From NCBI GenBank assembly GCA_964590225.1, contig CAZPWS010000010.1, positions 1-64,000 on the forward strand: a stretch of 64,000 nt of DNA. Direction: 5' to 3'. The number at the start of each line of letters is the position of its first letter. Within the stretch, counting starts at the first letter, position 1. This document shows, piece after piece, positions 42,201 through 47,037 of the stretch. The notes under the pieces are model-generated. The model searched no databases, had not been told where the DNA came from, and was given only the letters and a program-made list of their open reading frames with translations. The DNA is from JAEUSG01 sp964590225. Its GTDB lineage: Bacteria; Fibrobacterota; OXYB2-FULL-49-7; JAEUSG01. The position numbers were made by a program, and so were the translations under genes.

Positions 42201-43145
42201 TGGAACAGCAATTCAATTCTTGCTTCCAATGTTAAGCTACACTCTGCCAAGGGCTATGGCGACGGACTCCTCGCTTTTCTTTATCCAGGCGAGGAGCTAA
42301 TTGCTCCTTTCTTGAACGATATAACTTTTATTGCTGCTCCAAAATCAATTCAATCGAAATATGACGCTAAATGGGAAACCTCAGTAACGATTACCGCTTA
42401 CGACAACAATGGTAATAAAACAATGGCAAATTCATTTTTAAGTCTCGGCGTAGCTGAAAATCCGATGACACTGCCGGCACTTAAAGCACCTGGACAAATG
42501 TTTAGCGCAGGTTTTTCCGAACAGGATGGATTGGCATCCGTCTCCCGTAAGAGTGCCGCTCAACTCGGCTGGATATGGACATTTTCTGTGAAAACTGCAT
42601 CCATTTCAGAAAAAACCATGCAGTTAACGCTACCAAATATAACCAGTATTCCAGAACATCTTTCTATTGTCATTGATTACCCTTCAAATGGATTCAATAC
42701 GGATCTCCGCGCAAACTCCGGCACACTCCCCTTTGAATCTGTGGCTGGACAGGAACAGCTGTTTAGGATTGTTGTAGGCGATTCGCTTTTTATCAGTAAA
42801 AATGTAAAGTCACCTAAAACGCCAAATAACTACGAATTATCACAAAATGCCCCTAACCCATTTAACCCTGTTACTAAAATCTCATTCGAAATGCCTAATT
42901 TACTCTCTGGTAGCAGACTCGCAAAGAGCAGTACCTTCCTAACTATTATAGACATAAGGGGCCGTACGGTTAAAACCCTCTTTAACAAAGTAGCGCAGGC
43001 TGGTTATTATTCAGTTACATGGGATGGCAAAAATGAAAATGGGGCAATGGCAGCATCTGGCATTTATTTATACCAGCTTATCGTTCGGGACGATGTAGGC
43101 AGAATCCGCTGCAATAAGACGAAAAAAATGGTTTTACTTAAATAA
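27258..43145 (+). CDS. Giant modular secreted/surface protein with FlgD-Ig/T9SS-like C-terminus
   Basis: This protein has about 5295 residues. The ATG at 27258 is chosen because GAGG lies 6 bases upstream and a clean signal peptide follows (positive Lys, then 'FVFCFIFISFFVTINTFAAA'); a TTG 12 bases upstream is less likely. In order: three 'W-G...W...A-NW..G..P...DTA-F' modules beginning near residues 25, 614 and 1606; parallel beta-helix-like regions ending in 'WDIGADE' (near 1600 and 2500); a long array of Ig/FN3-like domains (about 2505-4215); a less repetitive region (about 4215-5180); and a C-terminal domain with 'YELSQNAPNPFNPVTKISF' and 'YSVTWDGKNENGAMAASGIYLYQL'. That last domain is of the FlgD-Ig/type IX secretion signal class. 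No catalytic motif is seen. An adhesin or cell-surface structural role is inferred. Confidence 0.85.
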   Translation: MIGKFVFCFIFISFFVTINTFAAAKTWVGGTSTSWKLAANWDNGIPTASDTAIFAGTPTRNCEIDSNISVHKIRITSDFTGTVTQNATRTITIGSGGYSQAGGTFTGSSTASDSIKLNGDFLLTDGTFTSTRGYFVISGIANQNNSGNFTVNGGSFVHNNGTVKFNHDPGGYGHISTISIGLASNKLEMGSLWFHNNTTDNHFNNYVISAGDTLVANGPYRQTGTSNNNGCRVKTGVIEIRDSICTAQNGTTTVEKTGGNAILLVNGTGNQYYQSTGGQVPKLEINKSDTLFAASGTTDFTSADFTLTSGVFSAPTGNYTVTGILTDNSDNNGIDNTGNFAINGGTFLHNNGTLRFMRRPGGYGHNSSISTTDPSNKITLGSLIVYNNSNNNWWCNYNIESGDTLLVTGNYTQNGVTGYAYGCKINTGVVEVRGNITFAERQDGGSASFLISGSNAQTITHTNSLAIPNGGWTINKSSGSVVLGSNISFPGGITITSGTLDQGASYGLKTGGTITVGASGAWTNTGTGYDSLGGAVVNSGTITIDGATTACDLDSKISLFSTSGEQRAWSGGGSFTISDALVKGMSGSITANNSVNMGNNSGWTINDGCGDGTKHYWIATANGNWNTASNWWPAFVPASTDTAVFTWYSTFNCAIDVNASVKRLEIRSNYSGTITQNATRTLTIGRGGFSQAGGVFLGSNAAIVDSGNFVMTGGSFTSTSSIFTMYGSRYIELNPSFTISGGTFSHNDGTLYFFGLAGKSGVGTNATVNWTVDVTSKLALKHLHLVGQGGDGDGEVVNVNIGSGDTISVAGNLVFKGTSGALEYLYLNTGVVEFTGDTIFCDTGVTGGTGEILINGTASPRYAFTGGYLPILKLNTSGTVTPTSTTTRIGVNKFSLVSGTFSAPAILAIHDSGTAFSVQGGTFTHNNGLVKFVVRAGYSWDGLSKSMTVTLDVASKLTVGNLRYQPDGGGGGSDNVTFVIASGDTILVSGDFSVNRESSRLEALKVNGGVLEVYGNFTDSFSTATSTASVLFSGSKERQTVSVASGQSMPTGNWEIKKSYGTVVQGSNLTFPGKLRITSGAFSQGRSTYTLSVTDSLIIGTNGRLVNQGSGSLTLGSFFLNDGVMNYNGAGHLGGDANISIEATAPRTWTGSGLFFLNDVSLTNQNNSTGTIYAYSSAIVSAGTGFDVSRNDTVSYSIGTNSAVLHNTGTVTASPRSATLNFSGSTIPTTGTGAIGEGDRIILDPTGAAGGPDTCYVQTVNSATQITLQIPPTCSLYNAGYEIKRSYNTLQTWENARDNDLVTEKVVEKGVCFADGNFSTAYGTSVINIAGATTGSSNFMWLTVAQGQRHNGVEEGVNIVYNGGASTVNVSTAYSRVEYLRVSGYSGYTSTTARGISVTHSNCFINACIIHDIASTSSFGGLLAFWCSPDASPNGVIFSNCLAYNLSSSTGDRRVIAFGDHNRNTQFINCTAYNISVSDVTSSAFGFKNNGTTATFKNCLSVKVYAANADSGICFSGGAAASNYNLSSDATAPGANSLINKLAYNQFVDTTSASVDLHLRGSADAKNAGDSTGLLQYFDTDIDGVVRTGVWDIGADEYIFSGPAFTWIGEGADSNWNTGANWSGGVVPTTTDTARFNDATNNPCFINANASVRGLILESTWSGTITQNATRTITIGVGGYIQNGGTFTGGNSKISVTGTANEITTPFILSGGTFTSTSDTLEISATALRFTGGTFNHANGYFHNRMTSIRTDSLFADSSFHFNHLVIGSFARNTYVSGKINVQGNLYINGIDAIVGDTILVHRDVVSKQASNGGTSGACKLIFRGSNNQSLSADGGYGWLGATVIVQKSGGTLTVTDTIGSAYDWICDSGNVSFGATNLVKVTGNVNGDYKIKSGGHSFNSLWITQRHGWLFDTVTVLKDLRLSNSATSIVRDSNYAFKVGGNLTSSKRYYSSANTVIILNGTGLQAVTAADSTNYSFLPCSLIIDKPSGKVVLARSLYLNDALTIRSGHLSMGDTSSLRIDGALTIGANGILSGRGSGDLKLGGALSNSGVLHLNGYGHLGGDANAIEIRSTVDGTPRTWTGSGQFFLYDVLVKNMENSSLTNPIYLYSSTDSTGNTNFNFSRDDTVSYSIGTNTGVLHNAGTVITSPRSATLNFSGSTIPTTGTGAIGEGDRIILDPTGAAGGPDTCYVQTVNSATQITLQIPPICSLYNGDYEIKRSYNTLQAWEDARDNDLVTQKVVEKGVCFADGNLAAVTVSGATVDASHFMWIIAAPGQRHNGTGSGGGVQIAPANLFSANYTKLEWVRISGSGSFNYGLRANGSYTTVANCIVHDIPSTGTWMYALWLNNSYSKAMNCIVYNVSVAGANLSGFRNGDGAGFGSTSFYNCTAYKLSSTGTPVGFVRGYPAINCIAMSCGTDFSDCDVASDYNLSSDLTAPGTHSIRGESAYNHFVDTTSGTINLHLSDKSSAIDAGFDLSGIFTDDIDGNIRAYTWDIGADEFSGVINYLSIVPNASDTHSINYSVTRLCDLSSSDINAAYIFTGTDSTNISNNFQSIVAADTLLRTDGEFTTPNCTNSKTIISLANGIKYYLGVATRNTTNAWSNSVKIASYWTKPGNALTISISETPALGDSGLICTIKNINKLTTSDTIQVFIGINAPKNTTLGPDTAFTFTDFSGKDSITFIRKGMLGSTKYFFTVRNGVSANINDDTRWSEINSVELPGNWDTLTTPDYSPATTPSIQIVSVSTSEANFRVPSSTSYNSVSDSVLFFVATDSSILAQNWKTTTPNIKTDTAGSRATMSVDTLSDGKTYWIGVAAISKEGIWSQSLSMSRITTITDNKLTITVSKIDNSTFRLKIDGIQALSSTATTVKLWNRKIAQLDSSIDGDSIFSISYPFASDTISRIVTYPAFTSDTFYFSITAGYSGNWASISTANRAQVYVDNTKPINNMVILVLDSTNTSISDSISGATLPSETDVDSIWIYLSTDSTSLWNTFLSRGAPYIAFDKSLNSTRQFTSLSQATRYWIGAATRDRMGNWCDDFSVTSRYTKPTNPLALTISESGTLSQLRITINGLNLLDTSLVDSVLIYYDTIPLSGNSWELKGTYWLKGLLLGDSSVLRTGFASEKRYYFAVTERVPRPGVVLYGDMAATNRTTFITGDYIEPNNGIVHITDSTETSLSYTINTGTMSNDVKDVYIFYGTNAATLASTYKTATPHLTLTKSAAMSAGTLIIGSLTQATRYFVGIAVKDSAGNWSPSLHLDSARTKVKNPLGISLSKRINNNRLIAIAFSNLDSLSPKIDSIRVWWAENTVRFNPETQTLQAIRAPDTIIARSLMSDTVIVTLRDSIAQRFCFSAIPTLYEFGNTWAAPTTNAAMDTIFYDSDEPLNPITLNLLDTSLTSITIRPTGTLVFTNTDVESLYIWVRKVGSIDSIDIATQFRLLPPDRSVSIARLNDGTITSLLFASLDTGSHYYFAVAPKDTSGNYSIYANVRTFKSGSRPLNPLTLTATAVYSNFARITISNLSQLATNINRSLVKVLLSTSTFNTNASDTSGARYFNLTDSAANTASIIVSGLTQLTTYYLTVSVSNARGWNSSITLPTNSCQFSTPSASDTIPPNGTLLTLKVDTSKLQPLTQVAFTVARVNSITVPDRDSAVLRVCWSPNAPNMNFAAPPAGVSYMDIPLSDISGDTLKDELIYPLMPASIKRGTGKPYYVTIALRDAAYNWDIGHIKSGVGYTLVDTVRPTNDTTWSVSRVGFSDLRVAWNPLFFNRPPLSFRDTVPRIGIWIRSDSFPQLFVDTAAPSITMDSGSGSPRSFPVLSHNRSYFVACAPMNTIDNRGRVVWNKSMFRINVPFDSSTIMPPPNLCTLTVAYTTIPETLKVRWRLPSIQYTDANNNIPVQLASVMIRYRTDGIYPSTPEDGMLAGIYPLNPSLSDSTLIGSLPTGSEIRFTAFVINQLSSSYPNRISASAPQATASIRTLSYPANHLTINSLITHGGGANPVTISVRWNIASGSLPTAVRFLVRTPAIVPTAHTEQGYIVFTPPTISYNELQSDLPDTLLFGAKYIVAAFVRNGDGVWSKEVAWDTITTPAGLDVTPPVSLPFSLSAKVIDCKNVRIIWSIDSATLANAKTNENNKLSFIYGYSTSGSDSFLNPTNIRPYTNPAYRLINYNHVDSIVISGLIPNRTYTFAVSVVDSANNQAITDSVSVTEIALFVPPIPDSSIELSLIDDMNYLINWSKNIDSATSRLWLPDTNIKRLTLAIQKDSAYTGTLPLLDETGDRLIRALDVSTKIFSENRFNWDRNNYYLTLWPTVDRVSGIAGPPTVMGPFRYIIDQPFLDSIRMIQILDTIVRISFIPRDSTENIIRLGPVSYGVNKIPDRIVPKTAYDTTKINLNIDTIPINQRCSVDIHLNRLDQTEWALISGKNSSSLSFKIDISDMRPILKATPDTSYLCSLIIDNKGPSLNGILINYSRSTRTMSVRLAADSIEGLHTVVWGLSPSIIVDTIAYIIGDTITIDTTGINGIFIRLIDKLGNTRDTIWNDFLSSRLPFSTLYKTTTSFDNGGISVFVADNAIGNNAFSSGYLTIGLQSLPNNIPQLTAMGFSNAQPERYVVISERVNTDGGTVYYRNGIDIGIKTTVLDTGLKVFRLFSNGTLQSIGGELDIATSVLWIRKYSPESIWNSYAQGSPSSADSFVLIVAKDNRPPVIDTITSGIVLNAVTDSAKVIIKAMDNTVRMRASWKVFTFRPDISDVPVVLWDTTTSALTSGTRGKPATVADTSVLCEFDITAIYRANKQLCRKNGLFLAVWISDNTKRYLFHSFPIAVDSVTGSFNSLNEFWSIININAKPNSNLSIFECLSGLSNGSYDPGRIKIFALSNNEWRPYAKDDPLFRIAPNNSFLMITRKSADNTILFNTGKATLPSVKNSRGFAMAAGGTSGGWRMTSLPYMGSISQASIISASITKDTATGRVPLINRLWRLDRNEFKVWNSNSILASNVKLHSAKGYGDGLLAFLYPGEELIAPFLNDITFIAAPKSIQSKYDAKWETSVTITAYDNNGNKTMANSFLSLGVAENPMTLPALKAPGQMFSAGFSEQDGLASVSRKSAAQLGWIWTFSVKTASISEKTMQLTLPNITSIPEHLSIVIDYPSNGFNTDLRANSGTLPFESVAGQEQLFRIVVGDSLFISKNVKSPKTPNNYELSQNAPNPFNPVTKISFEMPNLLSGSRLAKSSTFLTIIDIRGRTVKTLFNKVAQAGYYSVTWDGKNENGAMAASGIYLYQLIVRDDVGRIRCNKTKKMVLLK
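29268..29299 (+). repeat. 32-base exact repeat, copy 1 (module 2 of the giant gene)
   Basis: The 32 bases encoding 'SGTITQNATRT' are identical to 32241-32272 in module 3. A diverged version occurs in module 1 near 27496-27527. It marks the core of the repeating N-terminal module. Confidence 0.85.
30822..31207 (+). repeat. Intragenic duplication, copy A
   Basis: A segment of about 385 bases encoding 'VSYSIGTNSAVLHNTGTV' through 'VVEKGVCFADGN' is repeated at 33625-34009 at high identity, with most differences at third codon positions. It links a 'W-G...NW' module to a beta-helix region ending in 'DIGADE'. The weaker similarity extends upstream to about 30600. Confidence 0.85.
32241..32272 (+). 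repeat. 32-base exact repeat, copy 2 (module 3 of the giant gene)
   Basis: Identical to 29268-29299; see that entry. Confidence 0.85.
33625..34009 (+). repeat. Intragenic duplication, copy B
   Basis: Second copy of the segment at 30822-31207, in the same frame inside the giant gene. Protein identity is higher than DNA identity, which indicates selection on the amino-acid sequence or occasional gene conversion. Confidence 0.85.
34770..39900 (+). repeat. Tandem Ig/FN3-like repeat array inside the giant gene
   Basis: A recurring strand pair of the form 'hYhxGhAxxDxxGNWS' appears near 35020, 35690, 36320, 36970 and 37660, spaced about 640-690 bases. Each unit also has a 'KPxNPLxLTIS' segment (35090, 36391, 37040, 37730). 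Shorter, more diverged units of about 350-400 bases continue to about 39810 (for example 'KYIVAAFVRNGDGVWS', 'TYTFAVSVVDSANN'). This is the pattern of fibronectin type III-like domains in bacterial surface proteins. Confidence 0.7.
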
Positions 43146-43163
43146 TTAGCAAAGTATAACTTC

Positions 43164-43970
43164 TCAAGCTTTTGTGATTACTGTGCAAACAACCCCCTCC
43201 TCACGATAATTAGAGCCGTGCGAACTGTCAAATTTATCGTCCCCTGATATCTCCCTCCAGCCTTCGCTCCCTCTCATTCTAAAAAAACGATCCTGCCAGA
43301 CACACTCGGGAAGTGAAGACTTGAGCTTTTTCCATTTGGCGTCATTATATTCGAGATGCGAAGCTATTCTATTTTTTGAATCTTTAGTATGAAAAACTCC
43401 GCCTGCTCCATACGGAACTGTCAGAATCATCCGTCCACCTGGCGTAACCAAGTTCATCATATTTTTCAATGCAACCTCGTCCTCGCGCCATGCTAAAAAA
43501 TCATGGTGCTGACTATCAAGTTGAAATGGCCGGTCAAAAACCGTGTCGGTGGCGTCAATATATTTGTCAAATCCAATATGCTCAAGGACTGAAACACATA
43601 ACAACAAATCAAATTCTCCATTCTGTTTATTGTAATAACGGACATCCCCGACGGATACGGAAATTTTATCGACAAGAGTTCGATCGAAATCAACAAAGCG
43701 GTTCCGGACTTTATCTATTGGCACAATATCCAAAGCACTTAATGAAATTCCTCTTTTTACCAGCGTAAGTAGTCCATTGAAATAAACAGGGTCAGATAAT
43801 GAAATTCCAATATCAATTACATTTTTAGCATTTCCAATTTCTGAAAAAACAAATGGAATCTCGACACATCGTTCTGAAGCATCGGGAAAATATGGATATT
43901 CCAACGGAATTGAAAATGTTTTTTCAGAATCAATCAATTGATCAATCTTCCCATATTTTTCCAAGTCCAT
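43164..43970 (-). CDS. SAM-dependent methyltransferase-like protein
   Basis: This is a 268-residue class I methyltransferase-like protein. Motif I is atypical: 'NVIDIGISLSDP' takes the place of the glycine-rich D-x-G-x-G-x-G. It is followed by 'GISLSALDIVPID' (acidic residue for the ribose), 'VSVGDVR', 'FDLLLCVSVLEHIG' (motif IV region) and 'PGGRMILTVPYGAGG'. The open frame continues upstream to 44021, but the ATG at 43970 has GGAG 8 bases before it and follows the upstream stop by 2 bases, so it is preferred. It is the last gene of the glycan operon, converging on the giant gene with an 18-base gap. A sugar O-methyltransferase role is inference. Confidence 0.75.
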   Translation of the reverse strand: MDLEKYGKIDQLIDSEKTFSIPLEYPYFPDASERCVEIPFVFSEIGNAKNVIDIGISLSDPVYFNGLLTLVKRGISLSALDIVPIDKVRNRFVDFDRTLVDKISVSVGDVRYYNKQNGEFDLLLCVSVLEHIGFDKYIDATDTVFDRPFQLDSQHHDFLAWREDEVALKNMMNLVTPGGRMILTVPYGAGGVFHTKDSKNRIASHLEYNDAKWKKLKSSLPECVWQDRFFRMRGSEGWREISGDDKFDSSHGSNYREEGVVCTVITKA

Positions 43971-43972
43971 GT

Positions 43973-45595
43973 TTATTGCTCCGCTAATGAGATGTTCAGT
44001 TCCTGCATATATGGCTGCCAAAAGCCCCTATTTTTTTCAAGGCTTTCTCTTCCAGCTTTAAGATAATATTCGTACTGACGCTGATTCCCAAGCTTTTTCG
44101 CTATTTGCGCCTTTCCCCATAGTGCAAAAACATGGCCATGCGACATATCCAGAACATATGAAAAGTCACGATCGGCCTGTGATAAGGAATTTAGACTGCC
44201 ATTAACAAGATTTCTATTGTTAACAAAATTAAATTTTAAATTGGAGAGATAGTTAAGATGATTAAGTGCCTCCGATGAATAGTCGATATATTTTACCTTT
44301 GAAGCAAAATATACTTCTCCGTAATTCTTGTTAAACTCATCAATTAAATCATTTGCGAGGCAGTAATCGTGAAGCTCGCAGCCGGGAAATGGTTGAAAAC
44401 AATATAAACTTTTCCAGTCAAGATCAATTTTCTCCGCAAAATTGACAGTTTTCAAGACACCATTCCAATTCTCAAAAGGGAAACCTACAATAAAAAAACC
44501 GATTATAAATCCGTTGCCATATTTCCTTATTTTAGCAACGACATCATTGGCTTCGGCCACACTGGATAACTTATTCACTCGCTTTAGAACTTCGTCGCTT
44601 CCAGATTCGATGGCAAGATTAAACAGTCCCACACCACTGTCGTACATTTTTTTAATAATTTCATCATCATTGATTGCCCTTGTTGAAAGGCCGCCGCCAG
44701 AAATCCATGTTATTTTGAGTTTTTCAATTTCGCTTAACAGCTCAAGAAACCACCGTTTATGCACTGCAATGTTTTCATCGTTAAACACTATTGTATTAAC
44801 GCCGTAGTTACTCATCAGATATTTAATTTCAGTGATTATTGAAGAAATTTCCCTTTTTCTCCAGCGACGATTCCAAAACTTTGGCGAAGAGCAGAAAGAA
44901 CAATGATTTGGACATCCGCGTGTAGCCGTAAGAGCGGCAATTTTTACGCTTTCCTTCTCTTTTACACGATAAAGGACATTTCTTCCTTCTTGAAAATATA
45001 GTTCAAAAGGAATATCAGCCCACGGTAAACTGGCATCCCTTTCATATCCACTCCAAAATGTTTTTCTTGGATTTCTGACGACATTGTTTTCATTATCCCT
45101 GAATGCAATTCCTTCAACATTATACAAACTAGTGCCATTGTTGATCGCATTGCATAAATCCTTAAGTCCTAGTTCACCCTCGGAAAGCACGGCAAAATCG
45201 ACATTCCTATCAACCATTGTCTCGCTTGTTAGATGCGTAGGATAATGGCCTCCAAAAACAGTGAGAACAGAACTGTCAAGCGATTTAATAATTCGCGCAG
45301 TTTCCGTAAAAACGCTAATGGCAGAATAATAAAGGGTAGCAATGGCAACAAGCTGTGGTTGATAATCCACGATAATTTTTTTTAAAAATTGTTCATATGG
45401 CAAACTTGATCTGAATTTTAATTCTATATTAGCATCGCAAAACAATACTTCAATATCAGGAACCTCCCTTTTGAAATATCCATAAACAGAAAGAAGTCCA
45501 AGTGGGGGTTCAAAATAGGCGTATCCGGCACTTTTATCGTTTTCTAGAAGCACCGGATCTGGTGGATTAAGAAAAAGAATTCTCTTTACTTTCAT
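43973..45595 (-). CDS. B12-binding domain radical SAM protein (first of a pair)
   Basis: This protein has 540 residues. The N-terminal B12-binding-like domain (about 1-150) shows 'KRILFLNPPDP', 'PPLGLLSVYGYF', 'VAIATLYYSAI' and 'VFGGHYPTHL'. The radical SAM core has 'TRGCPNHCSFCSSP' (C-x3-C-x2-C), 'TIVFNDENIAV', 'LAIESGSDEVLKRVNK' and 'GFFIVGFPFE'. The C-terminal 120 residues are helical, possibly TPR-like ('HGHVFALWGKAQIAKKLGNQRQYEYYLKAGRESL'). Family members carry out methyl transfers to unreactive carbons, ring rearrangements and similar steps in lipid, antibiotic and cofactor synthesis. The substrate here is unknown; its operon suggests a sugar or lipid-linked glycan. It overlaps the next radical SAM gene upstream by 4 bases. 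Confidence 0.88.
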   Translation of the reverse strand: MKVKRILFLNPPDPVLLENDKSAGYAYFEPPLGLLSVYGYFKREVPDIEVLFCDANIELKFRSSLPYEQFLKKIIVDYQPQLVAIATLYYSAISVFTETARIIKSLDSSVLTVFGGHYPTHLTSETMVDRNVDFAVLSEGELGLKDLCNAINNGTSLYNVEGIAFRDNENNVVRNPRKTFWSGYERDASLPWADIPFELYFQEGRNVLYRVKEKESVKIAALTATRGCPNHCSFCSSPKFWNRRWRKREISSIITEIKYLMSNYGVNTIVFNDENIAVHKRWFLELLSEIEKLKITWISGGGLSTRAINDDEIIKKMYDSGVGLFNLAIESGSDEVLKRVNKLSSVAEANDVVAKIRKYGNGFIIGFFIVGFPFENWNGVLKTVNFAEKIDLDWKSLYCFQPFPGCELHDYCLANDLIDEFNKNYGEVYFASKVKYIDYSSEALNHLNYLSNLKFNFVNNRNLVNGSLNSLSQADRDFSYVLDMSHGHVFALWGKAQIAKKLGNQRQYEYYLKAGRESLEKNRGFWQPYMQELNISLAEQ

Positions 45596-47028
45596 CTGTC
45601 AGCCATCTCTTTCCGATGAATATTTTTCCATGCTGATATTATGTATCGCATTATCAGTTGAAGCTTGGAATATCTTGTATCATAAATAAAACTCCGTCTC
45701 ATGATATGCAGATTCTTCAAGAGGTAAAAAATGAAGTTGGGAGGAAAATAAAGCAGTGGTCTGATTAATGGATACAGACGGGGGTATTTGACAAGTATAT
45801 AAAAAAATTTATCAAGATTAATAAAAAGCCTTTTATTGGAAGATAAAAGGAATGATGTGTTTGGATGTGCAAGAGAGATTTCCTTTAGAGTTGGTGTCCG
45901 CGCAATAAAGCCTTCGGCAATAGCCTTTTCAGTAATCCGTAAACCAGGATAAAAGACAAGCACATTCGATGAAACAATATCTGCCTTGACCAGACTACAT
46001 AGCCTTATAGTTTCCATAGCAAGATCCATTGTTTCGCCTGGCCAACCAAAAATTATATCTACACAAACCCGTATCCCTTTCGACCTCACAAGATTACAGG
46101 CATTAATTATCTGTTCATTTGTCATTTTTCTGCCAGTAACGCTAGCCCGAAAATCGGGATTGCCCGTTTGGATACCAAATGTGATACGGTCGCAGTTAGC
46201 TTCTTTTAACAGTTTCGCGGTTTCAGCATCAATGTTTTCTGGCCTTGCGTTGCAAAGAAAAGGTGGTAATCCACTATTTTTGTAAAGCTCAAGAAACGCC
46301 CTTAGCCACTTTTTATTGGCTGTAAATGTACCGTCCTGGAAATGAATCCACTTGAACTTGGCCTTTTTTTGAAGTTCTTTTATTTCATCAATCACACGCT
46401 TTGGGTCTCTCGTTCGCCAAAAGGGTGAATCATAAAAATTTTTCATTTCAGTGTTGTAGCAGTAGGTACAACCGTAGGGACAACCACGACTTGCAATAAA
46501 ATCAGCCGTGTCCTGATTTACAAAATAGTCATATTTAAGATAAATATCCCTGTCTGATGCCGGTAAAGAATCCAAATCATGTATTGCATCGAATTTATCG
46601 TTTGAGACAATGCTGCCATCCGAATCAAGGTATAAGATGCCGGCAACTTTAGAAAGACCACCTTTTTTGCCATAGGTCTCAAAAAAGTCAATTATTGAAT
46701 ATTCGCCATCACCACGAATTGCATAATCAACTGCGTCACTTTTTATGATTTCATTAAAAATCAGCGTAAATGGTCCACCAACAAGCGTTTTTACGGATGG
46801 AAGAAGTTCTTTTATTTTTTTAAAGGCACTTACCATATAGCCCTCTTCTGTTATGTAAAGGCTATATAGGACAAAATCAGGATTATAATCCTGTATTGAT
46901 TTATAAAAATCAGTTTCAAGTCGCTCAATAAAAAGGTCAACTGTGTGTCCAGCCTTCTTTAAACAGGCAGATAGCTGGTGAACACCCAGCTTCTCGTACG
47001 CATCTCTCTGTATAAAAGCGATTTTCAT
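45592..47028 (-). CDS. B12-binding domain radical SAM protein (second of a pair)
   Basis: This protein has 478 residues. The N-terminal B12-binding-like domain has 'GVHQLSACLKKAGHTVDLF', 'FVLYSLYI' and 'TLVGGPFTLIF'. The radical SAM core shows 'ASRGCPYGCTYCYN' (C-x3-C-x2-C), 'WIHFQDGTF', 'ITFGIQTGNPDFRASVTGRKMT' and 'VDIIFGWPGET'. The C-terminal region after about 400 is hydrophobic and basic ('YPRLYPLIRPLLYFPPNFIFYLL'), suggesting peripheral membrane contact and hence a lipid-linked substrate. It is clearly a different lineage from its downstream neighbour, so the pair is not a recent duplication. Confidence 0.88.
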   Translation of the reverse strand: MKIAFIQRDAYEKLGVHQLSACLKKAGHTVDLFIERLETDFYKSIQDYNPDFVLYSLYITEEGYMVSAFKKIKELLPSVKTLVGGPFTLIFNEIIKSDAVDYAIRGDGEYSIIDFFETYGKKGGLSKVAGILYLDSDGSIVSNDKFDAIHDLDSLPASDRDIYLKYDYFVNQDTADFIASRGCPYGCTYCYNTEMKNFYDSPFWRTRDPKRVIDEIKELQKKAKFKWIHFQDGTFTANKKWLRAFLELYKNSGLPPFLCNARPENIDAETAKLLKEANCDRITFGIQTGNPDFRASVTGRKMTNEQIINACNLVRSKGIRVCVDIIFGWPGETMDLAMETIRLCSLVKADIVSSNVLVFYPGLRITEKAIAEGFIARTPTLKEISLAHPNTSFLLSSNKRLFINLDKFFYILVKYPRLYPLIRPLLYFPPNFIFYLLKNLHIMRRSFIYDTRYSKLQLIMRYIISAWKNIHRKEMADR

Positions 47029-47037
47029 AAAAGAGCC

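Noticed and set aside
27258..43145. Giant frame as non-ribosomal peptide or polyketide synthase
   Set aside because: No condensation, adenylation, ketosynthase or carrier motifs; composition is Ser/Thr/Asn-rich beta-structure with a signal peptide and export-type C-terminus.
43146..43163. Rho-independent terminator between the giant gene and the convergent operon
   Set aside because: No GC-rich stem followed by a T-run is visible in the short gap or flanks.
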